Positions 25,273-34,300 of a DNA stretch of 38,052 nt are shown one piece after another. Under the pieces are notes generated by a model. That model saw only the letters and a program-made list of their open reading frames with translations. It had not been told where the DNA came from and searched no databases. The translations under genes and the position numbers were made by a program. Positions within the stretch are counted from its first letter, which is position 1; each line of letters starts with the position of its first letter. Source of the stretch: Gemmatimonadaceae bacterium (GTDB lineage: Bacteria > Gemmatimonadota > Gemmatimonadetes > Gemmatimonadales > Gemmatimonadaceae); NCBI GenBank assembly GCA_025453745.1, contig JALOPS010000013.1, positions 1-38,052 on the forward strand, written 5' to 3'.

Positions 25273-25428
25273 GAGGGGGGGGGCGGACCGGGGTGGACGG
25301 ACGCGGCGAAATCTCCCGATCCCGCTACCGGCGCGCCACGGCGATGTTCCGGTTCGGTCTCCGGCAGGTCGCCGCCACGCACCGTATCGGCTCCGTCACC
25401 GCACTTCGGCTTGGGCACCACGCGCGAC

Positions 25429-25434
25429 TACACT
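25429..25434 (+). promoter_or_regulatory. Candidate -10 close to the glycerophosphodiesterase ATG
   Basis: TACACT lies 6 bases before the ATG at 25441, so transcription would start at or near the ATG and the mRNA may be leaderless. TTCGGC at 25405-25410 would be a weak -35 with an 18-base spacer. It shares TAxACTCTCGC with 9686. Confidence 0.3.
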
Positions 25435-25440
25435 CTCGCC

Positions 25441-26505
25441 ATGCGCCCCTTCCGTGTCTACCGCGCCCTCCCCGTTCCCCTCGCCGTCCTGCTGGTCGCG
25501 GGGTGTCGTCCGTCGGCCACGCCGGTTCCGCTCCCCGCGCCCGCGATGACGGCGCCCATCATCATCGCCCATCGTGGGGCCAGCGGCCATCGGCCGGAAC
25601 ACACGATCGAAGCGTACGCGCTGGCCATCGAGATGGGGGCCGACTACATCGAGCCCGATCTCGTTGCGACGAAGGACGGCGTGCTCGTCGCGCGCCACGA
25701 GAACGAGATCGGCGGGACCACCGACGTGGCGGCGAAGTTTCCCGACCGTCGCACACAGAAGGTGATCGACGGCGACACGGTGCGCGGCTGGTTCACCGAA
25801 GACTTCACATTGGCCGAGCTCCGCACGCTGCGTGCAAAGGAGCGGCTGCCCATGCGCTCGCACGCCTATGACGGACAGTTCGTCATTCCGACATTCGACG
25901 ACATCCTGCTGCTCGTGGCCAATGAATCGGTCGCCAGGCAGCGACCGATCGGGCTCTATCCGGAGACCAAGCATCCGTCGTACTTCCGATCGATCGGGCT
26001 GCCGCTCGAGCCGCCGCTGCTCGAGGCGCTGACGAAGGCCGGGTATCGCACCAAAGAGGCGCCGGTCTTCATTCAGTCATTCGAGGTGGGCAACCTGCGC
26101 GCACTGCGATCGCAGACGCCGCTCCGGCTCGTGCAACTCGTCTCGCCGGTGGGCGCGCCGCCCGACTTCGTCGCCGCAGGCGATGCCCGCACCTACCGCG
26201 ACCTGGTGACGCCCGATGGGCTGCGCGAGATCGCGCGCTATGCCGATGGCATCGGCGCGAACACGCGGATGATCGTGCCGGTTGCCTCGGATGGCGCGCT
26301 CGGTACACCCACGTCGCTCGTCGCCGAGGCGCACGCCGCGGGACTCGTGGTGCATGCGTGGACACTGCGCAGCGAGTCGGCGTTTCTCCCAAAGGGGTAT
26401 GCCGGCGATCCACTGGCCGAAGTGCGCCAGCTCGCGCAGCTCGGCGTCGACGGCTTGTTCTGCGATTTTCCGGATGTGGGCGTCCGCGGGACGCGGGCGC
26501 GATAG
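25441..26505 (+). CDS. Glycerophosphodiester phosphodiesterase lipoprotein
   Basis: A 354-residue lipoprotein enzyme that cleaves glycerophosphodiesters to glycerol-3-phosphate and an alcohol. The signal peptide ends in a lipobox LVAGC with C22. The GDPD domain opens with IIAHRGASGHRPEHT (H44 and R45 are catalytic-type residues), continues EMGADYIEPDL (71-74) and then VARHENEI with H86. Later motifs are LYPETKHP, VFIQSFEV and VHAWTLRSE, ending with LGVDGLFCDFPD. This is the GlpQ-type periplasmic family rather than the cytoplasmic UgpQ type, judging from the export signal and length. It stands between two kinase genes on the other strand, both convergent or divergent to it, and is monocistronic. 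The stop lies 2 bases from the second kinase's stop. Confidence 0.93.
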   Translation: MRPFRVYRALPVPLAVLLVAGCRPSATPVPLPAPAMTAPIIIAHRGASGHRPEHTIEAYALAIEMGADYIEPDLVATKDGVLVARHENEIGGTTDVAAKFPDRRTQKVIDGDTVRGWFTEDFTLAELRTLRAKERLPMRSHAYDGQFVIPTFDDILLLVANESVARQRPIGLYPETKHPSYFRSIGLPLEPPLLEALTKAGYRTKEAPVFIQSFEVGNLRALRSQTPLRLVQLVSPVGAPPDFVAAGDARTYRDLVTPDGLREIARYADGIGANTRMIVPVASDGALGTPTSLVAEAHAAGLVVHAWTLRSESAFLPKGYAGDPLAEVRQLAQLGVDGLFCDFPDVGVRGTRAR

Positions 26506-26507
26506 CG

Positions 26508-28343
26508 CTACGGTCGCGGCGTTGCCGCCGGCAGCCCGGCAAACGGGTCGATGACGGGGCGCGTCCGACCCGTGTCATTGAACACATCGACCTGTTCGAC
26601 GGATACCCGCACGGCGTTGAGCGCCTTGTCGAGCTCGCGCTCGACGCAGCGCTCTTCCCACCGGTGCACCGGCCCGGTTGCGGCGACGGCAGCGCCCAAC
26701 GCGGCAATGGCGCCCAGTCCGGTCGCCGCAACCGTTGCGAGCGCCGCCAACCCCATCGTGGAGACGAAACCGGCCACGATCGCGCCGCCGCCCGTGCCCG
26801 CGCCCACGGAGAGCGCGCCATACACCGCCGCGTTGATGCGCACGCCGCTCTTGATGTCGAGATACAGCGAGAGCTCCGTCTGCCCGTTGCCGATCTCACG
26901 CAACGTGCAGCGCACTTCCTTGGCAAAGAGTCCCCAGCGCGACCACATGAACACACCGCTCGTCATCGCGTTGGTCGCATCGGAGAAATCGAAGACGAGC
27001 ACACCACCGTCGAGTGGATGCCCGCCGACCGTCTCGCGCAGCACGAGTCCGTACGGCGTGCCGCGCAGCACGCGCCCGACCGCAGCCAGCACGTCGCGTG
27101 CGGGCGCCGCGATCACGCGCGAGACCGACAGCCCGGTCCGTTTGGTGCCGAGAATGCGCATCGCCGCGCGATCCATGCGCGTCATCTGCACGGGGGCTGC
27201 CGACACGACGCCCCGCTCGCTGCGCTGCTCGGCGAGTGCGAGCGCCACGTAGCGCTGTGAGATGCCCGCTTCCACCGCGGCCGCCTCGACATCACGCAAC
27301 CGGTAGCCCGACGTCGGTGTGGACCCGGACGCGGCGCCCGTACCCGCGCTGCCAGGCGCCAACGCCGCGCGTGACTCCCGCGTGCGTGCATCGAGGCGTT
27401 GCGCCGCTTCCGCCTGCAACTGCGCGGCGCGCTGCCAGATCACCTTCGCCGCCGCCTCGCTGATCACCTGGCCGGGCTGCGCGTCGGCGGCGTGCGCCGC
27501 GTCCTCGAGCGCGCGTGTGAGCGCATCGGCCAGCGCTTCACCCGTCTCGAAGCGATCGCCCGCGGTCTTGCGCAGACAGCGATCGATGACGGCGCACACC
27601 GCCGCCGGCACTGCGGGTGCCACCGATGCCAACGCCGGCGCGGCCTTCGTCGCGTGCGCCACGAGGACGGCATGCGGCACTTCGGCGTCGAACGGCAATC
27701 GTCCGCTGAGCGCCTGATAGCCCACCACGCCGAGTGCGTAGAGGTCGCTGCGTCCATCGATCGGTTCGCCCGTCGCCTGCTCCGGACTCATGTAGTGCAC
27801 GGTGCCGAGCACCATGCCGTCTTGCGTGAGCGCGGGGTTGAAGTCCGCACGCGCGATGCCGAAGTCCGTGACGATCGCGCGGTTGGTCGCGCGCTCGATG
27901 AGGATGTTGTCGGGCTTCACGTCGCGGTGCACGACGCCGCGTACATGTGCATACGCCAGCGCCCAGGCGACCTCGCGCAGCACGCGCACCACGTCCACGA
28001 CCGGCAGCGGGCCGCGGTCGCGCAGCCGCTGGCCGAGCGTGTCGCCATCCACGTATCCCATCGCGAAGTACGTCACGCCGTTCGTTTCGTCTGCGCGGTA
28101 GACGGGCACGATGTGCGGGTGCGCGAGCTGCGCGGCGGTGCGCGCCTCGCGCAGGAAGCGTTCCCGCGTTTCGGCGCGCGCCGCGAGCTCGCCCGGCAGC
28201 ACCTTGAGGGCGACCGGTCGGTCCAATCGCAGATCGCGCGCGAGGTAGACCACGCCCATCCCACCCCGTCCGAGCTCGCGCTCGACGTGGTACTGGCCGT
28301 CCAAGGCGGCGGACAGCGTCTGGAAGTCGGTCGGAGGCGTCAC
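26508..28343 (-). CDS. Ser/Thr kinase fused to an unrecognised C-terminal module
   Basis: A 611-residue protein. The kinase domain (about 17-280) is complete: GRGGMG at 25-30, K47, HRDVKPDN with D141, DFG from D160, and MSPEQATGE. A helical linker (300-325) is followed by a short domain at about 345-375 (YRLRDVEAAAVEAGISQRYV) that resembles small helical repeats seen elsewhere in the phylum. Residues 390-500 form an alpha/beta domain with a start-like pattern (LSVSRVIAAPARDVLAAVGRVL; ELSLYLDIKSG), perhaps SRPBCC-like. A glycine/alanine-rich hydrophobic stretch (505-557) may be one or two membrane hairpins, followed by a charged tail (RWEERCVERELDKALNAV). The start is taken as GTG at 28343; the frame is open further upstream to 28451. 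Confidence 0.88.
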   Translation of the reverse strand: MTPPTDFQTLSAALDGQYHVERELGRGGMGVVYLARDLRLDRPVALKVLPGELAARAETRERFLREARTAAQLAHPHIVPVYRADETNGVTYFAMGYVDGDTLGQRLRDRGPLPVVDVVRVLREVAWALAYAHVRGVVHRDVKPDNILIERATNRAIVTDFGIARADFNPALTQDGMVLGTVHYMSPEQATGEPIDGRSDLYALGVVGYQALSGRLPFDAEVPHAVLVAHATKAAPALASVAPAVPAAVCAVIDRCLRKTAGDRFETGEALADALTRALEDAAHAADAQPGQVISEAAAKVIWQRAAQLQAEAAQRLDARTRESRAALAPGSAGTGAASGSTPTSGYRLRDVEAAAVEAGISQRYVALALAEQRSERGVVSAAPVQMTRMDRAAMRILGTKRTGLSVSRVIAAPARDVLAAVGRVLRGTPYGLVLRETVGGHPLDGGVLVFDFSDATNAMTSGVFMWSRWGLFAKEVRCTLREIGNGQTELSLYLDIKSGVRINAAVYGALSVGAGTGGGAIVAGFVSTMGLAALATVAATGLGAIAALGAAVAATGPVHRWEERCVERELDKALNAVRVSVEQVDVFNDTGRTRPVIDPFAGLPAATPRP

Positions 28344-28553
28344 GGGGCGGTGGCGAGAGCGCGAAGATACCGCACCAAACGGCGCGCGTGCGACGTGAGT
28401 GTCAGTCTCCGGCTGTCGGATCGATGCCGAGTTGCGAACGTCGCCGGCCAATCGTGTAACACATGTCCAGGCGCCGCGCGCGCCGGTGTCCCCTTGTGCC
28501 GCGGGTGTCTACCGCCACGTTTCGCCCTCCCCGATCCGCCCCACACCTCCGTC

Positions 28554-30383
28554 ATGACCGTCCCCCGCTCGAGCTATACCGTTGGCGTGGCCCGCTGGGC
28601 GCTCGACGGGCGGATCGTCGATGCCAATCAGGCATTTCTCGACCTGCTGGGCTACGATCGCGCCGCGCTCGTCGAAGGGGAGATCCACTGGACGCAGATC
28701 ACCAAGTCGGCCGACGCGCCACGCGACGCCGAACTGCGTGCGCTGCTCGTCGTCGATGGCATCGCGCCGCCCTATGAGCGAGTGCTCGTCAAGCGGGACG
28801 GCACCGACGTCCCCGTGCTCGTGGTCATCACCACGCTCGATGCGGCCGACGGGGTCGGATCGCTTTTCCTGCTCGACCTCTCGACGCAGCGCGAAACCGA
28901 GGCGCGTCTCCGCGCGAGCGAGGAGGCACAGCTCCAGTCGCAGAAGCTCGAGGCCCTCGGCCGGCTGGCCGGTGGTGTTGCGCACGACTTCAACAACCTG
29001 CTGACCGTCATTCGCGGCAACGCGACCATGCTGCTCGAGCAGGTCGGCGAGACGTCTCCGCTCGCCGATGAGATCGTCGAGATCGAACGCGCGGCCGCAC
29101 GCGCGACGGATCTCACGCGCCAACTGCTCGCCTACGGGCGTCGACAGGTGCTGCAGGCGCAACTGCTCGATCCGAGCGCCGTCGTGATGCAGCTCATGCG
29201 CATGCTCGAGCGCCTCCTGCCGCCGACGATGGCGCTCTCGGTCACGCCCGCGCGTGACGTCGGCATGATCGTCGCCGACCGCGGACAGCTCGAACAGGTG
29301 CTCGTCAACCTCGTGCTCAACGCGCGCGACGCCATGCACGCGCGCGGCGGCGCCCTCGTGATCCGGCTGGGCGACGTGGACGCCGCCGAAGACCGGATGG
29401 GCTACCCCGCCGACGGGAGCGAACCGTTTCGCATCGAGCCCGATGTCGCGCCTGGGGCCTACGTCCATCTCGCCGTCACCGACACGGGCATTGGCATGGA
29501 CGACGGCACGCGCGCGAAGGCGTTCGACCCGTTCTTCACGACCAAGTCGATTGGCGAGGGGACCGGCCTCGGCTTGTCGACCGTGTACGGCATCATGCAG
29601 CAGAGCGACGGCGCGGTGTGGATCGAGAGCGCCGCGGGCGCGGGCACCACGGTGCATCTGCTCTTCCGGCGCGCGGCGTCGCCGGCGCGTCCGGCGAGGC
29701 CGGCCCCTCCCTCGACGCTCGCCTATCATGGTGAGCCGCGCGTGCTCCTGGTCGAAGACGAGGACGGCGTGCGCGTGCTCGCGCAGCGCGTGCTCGAACG
29801 GAAAGGGTATCGCGTCACCACCGCCCAGGATGGTGATCAGGCGCTGACGATCTGGCGCGAGCAGCATGGGGCGTTCGAGGCCGTCGTCACCGATGTCATG
29901 ATGCCGCGCCTCTCCGGCCATGAGCTGATCGCGCGACTGCGCGCCGAACGCCCCACGCTGCCGGTGCTCTTCATGTCGGGCTACGCGGGTGGACAGCTCC
30001 CGCCCGGCATCCTGCCCCCCGATGTGGCCGCGCTGGCCGGTGCCGACGGGCTCGATCGCCGCACGCGGTTTTTGCAGAAGCCCTTCACCGTGCAGGCGCT
30101 GGCGAGCATGATCACGGAGCTGCTCGCGACCGCGGGCCGCCTCGAACCTGTCGCGGCCGGCGACTCGCCGGCCAGAACCTCGCCCCCAAGTCGATCGACA
30201 CCACGCCGGGCGTGCGCCCGACCCTGTCACCGGCGCGGTGGTCTCGCCGATCGTGCTGTCCACCACGTTCGTGCGCGAGCCGGACTACAGTCGCGGCGCC
30301 GGATGGGTCTATGCGCGCGATCGCACGCCCAACCGGGCGCAGCTCGAAGGAGCGCTCGCCGCGCTCGAAGCGCCGCAGGATGA
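28554..30383 (+). CDS. PAS - histidine kinase - receiver hybrid
   Basis: A 609-residue cytoplasmic protein. The PAS domain (about 8-125: WALDGRIVDANQAFLDLLGYDRAALVEG) is followed by a kinase core with H144 in VAHDFNNLLTVIRGNA. The N-box is near NLVLNARDAM, with DTGIGMDD, FDPFFTTK and GTGLGLSTVYG. A linker leads to the receiver (about 395-525), with D447 in VVTDVMMP and K near FLQKPFTV. The last 65 residues or so (from about 543) read in the wrong frame of the downstream PLP-enzyme gene and are not receiver-like. The true end probably lay near 30170 before a rearrangement. This kinase type is soluble and often paired with a separate regulator. The start is the ATG at 28554 directly before the PAS fold. 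Confidence 0.85.
   Translation: MTVPRSSYTVGVARWALDGRIVDANQAFLDLLGYDRAALVEGEIHWTQITKSADAPRDAELRALLVVDGIAPPYERVLVKRDGTDVPVLVVITTLDAADGVGSLFLLDLSTQRETEARLRASEEAQLQSQKLEALGRLAGGVAHDFNNLLTVIRGNATMLLEQVGETSPLADEIVEIERAAARATDLTRQLLAYGRRQVLQAQLLDPSAVVMQLMRMLERLLPPTMALSVTPARDVGMIVADRGQLEQVLVNLVLNARDAMHARGGALVIRLGDVDAAEDRMGYPADGSEPFRIEPDVAPGAYVHLAVTDTGIGMDDGTRAKAFDPFFTTKSIGEGTGLGLSTVYGIMQQSDGAVWIESAAGAGTTVHLLFRRAASPARPARPAPPSTLAYHGEPRVLLVEDEDGVRVLAQRVLERKGYRVTTAQDGDQALTIWREQHGAFEAVVTDVMMPRLSGHELIARLRAERPTLPVLFMSGYAGGQLPPGILPPDVAALAGADGLDRRTRFLQKPFTVQALASMITELLATAGRLEPVAAGDSPARTSPPSRSTPRRACARPCHRRGGLADRAVHHVRARAGLQSRRRMGLCARSHAQPGAARRSARRARSAAG
30155..30173. repeat. Perfect 19-base palindrome at the kinase/PLP-enzyme junction
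   Basis: Arms GGCCGGCGA and TCGCCGGCC around a single C. It sits exactly where the receiver domain ends and the PLP-enzyme frame becomes recognisable. It may be a hairpin remnant or a deletion hot spot. Confidence 0.5.
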
Positions 30384-31362
30384 AGATCCCGCGGCGTACG
30401 CGGCGCTCGCGTTCACGTCGGGCATGGCGGCGACGGCGGCGGTGATGCAGTGCGCATGGCCGGGCGCGCGCGTGCTGCTGCCGGAGCGCATCTACTACCA
30501 CACACGCTCACTCGCTGAGACAGTCTTCGGTCCTTGGGGACTGGTGCCGGTGCTCGTGCCGATGGACGATCTCGATGCCGTCGCGTCTGCGCTGCGCGCG
30601 GGCGAGCCGCCCGCGTTCGTGTGGATCGAGACACCATCGAATCCCACGCTGACCATCACCGACATTGCCGGTGTGGTGGCCCTCGTGCATGCACACACGC
30701 CGCGCGACGGCGCCCGTCGCACACGGGTCGTCGTCGACAACACCTGGGCCTCGCCGCTCGGTCAGCAGCCGCTCGTGTTGGGTGCCGATGTGGTGATGCA
30801 CTCGACCACCAAGTACCTCGCCGGCCACTCCGACGTGACCGGCGGGGCGCTCATCCTGCGTGCCGACGATCCGATGGCGGAACAGGTGCGCCGCATTCAA
30901 GTGCTTGCCGGCAGCGGGGCGGCACCGTTCGACGCCTGGCTCGTCGCGCGCGGTATCGCGAGTCTGCCCGCGCGTTGGCGCATGCATGTGGAGCACGCCG
31001 AAGAGGTGGCACAGGCGATGGCAACGCATCCCGCCGTGCACGCGGTGCACTATCCGTTTCTGCCGGGGCACCCCAATGGTGACGTCGCCCGGAGACAGAT
31101 GACATCGGGGGGTGCGATGCTCTCGCTGCAGGTGCGCGGCGGTCGGTCGGCCGCGCTCGCGGTCACCGCGCACGTGCGAGTGTTCACGCGGGCGACGTCG
31201 TTGGGCGGCGTCGAGAGCCTCATCGAACACCGCGCGTCGGTCGAGGGCCCGACCAGTCCCACCCCCGATGATCTGCTGCGCTGTTCCATCGGCCTCGAAC
31301 ACCCCGCAGATCTCATCGCCGATCTCGCGCAGGCGCTCGAGGGCGCGTCGGCGAGCGGTTAG
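30238..31362 (+). CDS. Trans-sulfuration PLP enzyme (cystathionine gamma-synthase/lyase type)
   Basis: A Cys/Met metabolism fold-type I PLP enzyme of 374 residues from the first GTG. It has STTF near 8, TSGMAATAAVMQ at about 60-71, VWIETPSNPTLTITDI, VVVDNTWASP (cofactor Asp), HSTTKYLAGHSDVTGG with Schiff-base Lys at K192 relative to this GTG, and SLGGVESLIEHRAS near the end. It could be cystathionine gamma-synthase, a lyase or methionine gamma-lyase; this is undecided. In-frame codons 30199-30237 encode HHAGRAPDPVTGA, the conserved N-terminus of the family, so the real protein starts further upstream. The frame opens after a TGA at 30109, and that interval has no ATG, GTG or TTG in frame, only a CTG at 30148. 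The gene overlaps the kinase frame by 146 bases. Confidence 0.85.
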   Translation: MVSPIVLSTTFVREPDYSRGAGWVYARDRTPNRAQLEGALAALEAPQDEDPAAYAALAFTSGMAATAAVMQCAWPGARVLLPERIYYHTRSLAETVFGPWGLVPVLVPMDDLDAVASALRAGEPPAFVWIETPSNPTLTITDIAGVVALVHAHTPRDGARRTRVVVDNTWASPLGQQPLVLGADVVMHSTTKYLAGHSDVTGGALILRADDPMAEQVRRIQVLAGSGAAPFDAWLVARGIASLPARWRMHVEHAEEVAQAMATHPAVHAVHYPFLPGHPNGDVARRQMTSGGAMLSLQVRGGRSAALAVTAHVRVFTRATSLGGVESLIEHRASVEGPTSPTPDDLLRCSIGLEHPADLIADLAQALEGASASG

Positions 31363-34300
31363 CGCGCCTCGCCGTCGACGCGTGCCTTGACCGCGCGCAT
31401 GGCCTGCTGCACGGCGCGCACGGCGGTCACGACATCGTCCCAGTCGTCTTCGGTGGTCGGTGTGATGGCGAGCAGCGCGCGCGACGCGGTGGCGACGTCG
31501 GGCGCGTCGACGCGATCGGCCTCGGCGGCCGCCTGCTGCGCGCCGCGGTGGAACCACGCGAGGTCCTGCGCCTGAACGGCGTTGGCGAGGTCGTGCACCA
31601 GGCGTCGCAATGCGGCCAAGGGGTGCGATGGATCGGGTGCTCCGGACGAAGCAGGCACAACGGGCGGCGCCTCCGGGCGCGCAGTGACTGGGAAGATGGA
31701 GAGCGTGTCGTGTGCGGAGCGCCCGCGCGCGGCCAGCACTCGGCTCAGCACCGCGGCGAGTTCGCGTCGCACGAGCGGCTTGGCGACGAAGCCGTTCATG
31801 CCGGCAGCCACCGTCGCCGCACGATCGGCCTCGTACACGTTGGCCGTCACGGCGATGATCGGGACCGGACGTCGGCCGCACGCCGCTTCGTCGGCCCGGA
31901 TCTGTCGGGCGGCCGACAGCCCGTCGAGCACCGGCATCTGCCAATCCATGAGGATCGCGTCGAAGGCGTGACTGCGGGCGGAGATGACCGCCTCGCCGCC
32001 ATCGACGGCGAGCGAGACGCGCGCGCCGAGCGATTCGACGTGGCGCTGCACGACGGCGCGATTGATCGGATGGTCTTCCGCGATCAGCACGTGTGCGCCG
32101 ACGAGCCGCGACAGATCGAGGCCGTCGAGGTCGTCCACGCGCGTGCCCGACGGGGTCCGCACGTCTTCCGCGGGGCGCAACGGCAGCTCGAAGAAGAAGC
32201 AGCTCCCATGGGCCTGCGTCTCGTCGAGCCCGAGCGATCCACCCATCTGCTCGATGAGTTCGCGACAGATCGAGAGGCCAAGTCCGGCGCCGCCCTCGGC
32301 GACGCGCGCCGCGTCGTGCACCTGGGAGAACGGCACGAACAGCGCGGCCCGGCGCGCCGGCGGAATGCCGATGCCGCTGTCGACCACCTCCACGCGCAGT
32401 CGCGTGGTGTCGTGGTGCGCGACGGTGGTGACGTTCACGCGCACGCCGCCATGCTCGGTGAACTTGATGGCGTTACCGACGAGGTTGAGCAGGACCTGAC
32501 GCAACCGCCCTTCGTCGCCGAGGATGCGGACCGGCAGCGCGTCGGCCACGTCGGCGGCGAGGGTGAGGCCCTTGGTGCGCGCGCGCGCGTCGAGCAGCTC
32601 CACGACGCCATGCACCGTGCGCCGAATGGGAAAGGACTCCTCGCGCAGTTCGATCTTGCCGGCCTCGATCTTGGCAAAGTCGAGCAGATCGTTGAGCAGC
32701 CGCAACAACGACTCGGCGGAGTCGTGCGCCATCTTCGCGAGTTGCCGCTGATCGCCGTCGAGCGCCGTCTCGCGGAGGAGATCGAGGGTACCGAGCACCC
32801 CGTTCATCGGTGTGCGCAGTTCGTGCGAGACCTTGGCCAGGAATTGCGACTTCGCGCGCGCGGCGGCTTCGGCGGCTTCCTTGAGCTCGACGAGGCGCTG
32901 CTCTCCGCGACGCTGCTCCGTGACGTCGAGAATCGCGCCCGTGACGGCGACGATGCGACCGGCGGCGTCGCGCACGGCCTGACCGAATGCGGTCGCGATG
33001 CGCTCTTCGCCATCACCGCGAATGAACCGGTACTCCAGGTGAAGCGGCGTCCCTTGTTGCGCCGCGGCCATCAGCGTCTCGTGCACGTACGCCCGGTCAT
33101 CCGGGTGCGTGGCGGCAATGGACGCTTCGTAGGGAAGCGGTTCGGTGGTCGCCGGGAGGCCAAAGATCGTGAACATCTCCGGTGACCAGCGCGCGCGCCG
33201 CGCGGCGAGGTCGAACGTCCACGCCCCGAGTCCGACGAGCCGCTGCGCCGAGGCGAGCTGAGCGTTCGTGGCCTTGAGCTGCTCCGCCTGCCGGCGCTCC
33301 TCCGTGACGTCGAGCGTGACGCCCTTGATCGAGATCACGCGGCCGTCGCGAATGGCGCCCGGCTCGGCGATCGAGCGCACCTCACCCACCGTGCCGTCTT
33401 CGCGTCGCACGCGATGTTCGAACGACTCCTCGCGTTGCGTCGTTGCCACGCGCGTGAGCGATTCGCGCACGGCGGCCGCGTCGTCCGGCAGCAGCAGCGT
33501 GGTGAAGAACTCGTCGAACGTCGGCGCACCGCGCGAGGGGTCGCGTTGGAAGAGGGCGCACATTTCCGGCGACCAGGTGGCTGTCCCGGCCTCCAGATCC
33601 ACATCCCACACGCCAAGCCGCGCAAGGCGCTGTGCCCCGCGCAGGCGCGAGGCCGCCGCGACCGCGTTCCGCTCTGCGCCAACGAGATCGGTGATGTCGC
33701 GGACGATTCCGGTCAATTGCGTGACCGTGCCGGTCTCATCGGCCACGCCGGAGACGGTCAGGTCGATGCTGCGCCACTCGCCATCGTAGCGACGCACGCG
33801 AAACTGCACGGCGCCCGGCGTGCCGTCGCGCCGGACACGGGCAATCGTCGCCAACAACTCGGCGGCTTCTGCGGGCTCCGTGGTCTCGGCGATCGAGTCG
33901 GGACCGGGCGGGCCGAGCGCCGGGTCGCGACACATCAGTTCGTAGAGCTCCTCCGACCAGGTCACCTCGCCGGTCGTCACGTCGACGTTCCACGTCCCCA
34001 TGCGCGCGGCGCGGAGCGCGAGCCGCAGCTTTGCCTCGGAGTGGGCGAGGGCCTCACGATTGCGGCGCGCCTCGGTGACGTCGCGCTGGATCGCGACCCA
34101 GTGCGTGAACCACCCGACCTCGTTGACTACCGGAACGATCGAGAGATCGATCCAGACGTCGCTGCCGTCCTTGTGGCGATTGAGCACCTCGCCGCGAAAG
34201 GGCGCCCAGCGGCTCAGGCAGCGGCGGATCTCGTCGAGGGTGGCGCGACTGGTGCGTTCGGTCTGGAAGAGGCGCGGACTGCGGCCGAGGACGTCGACGG

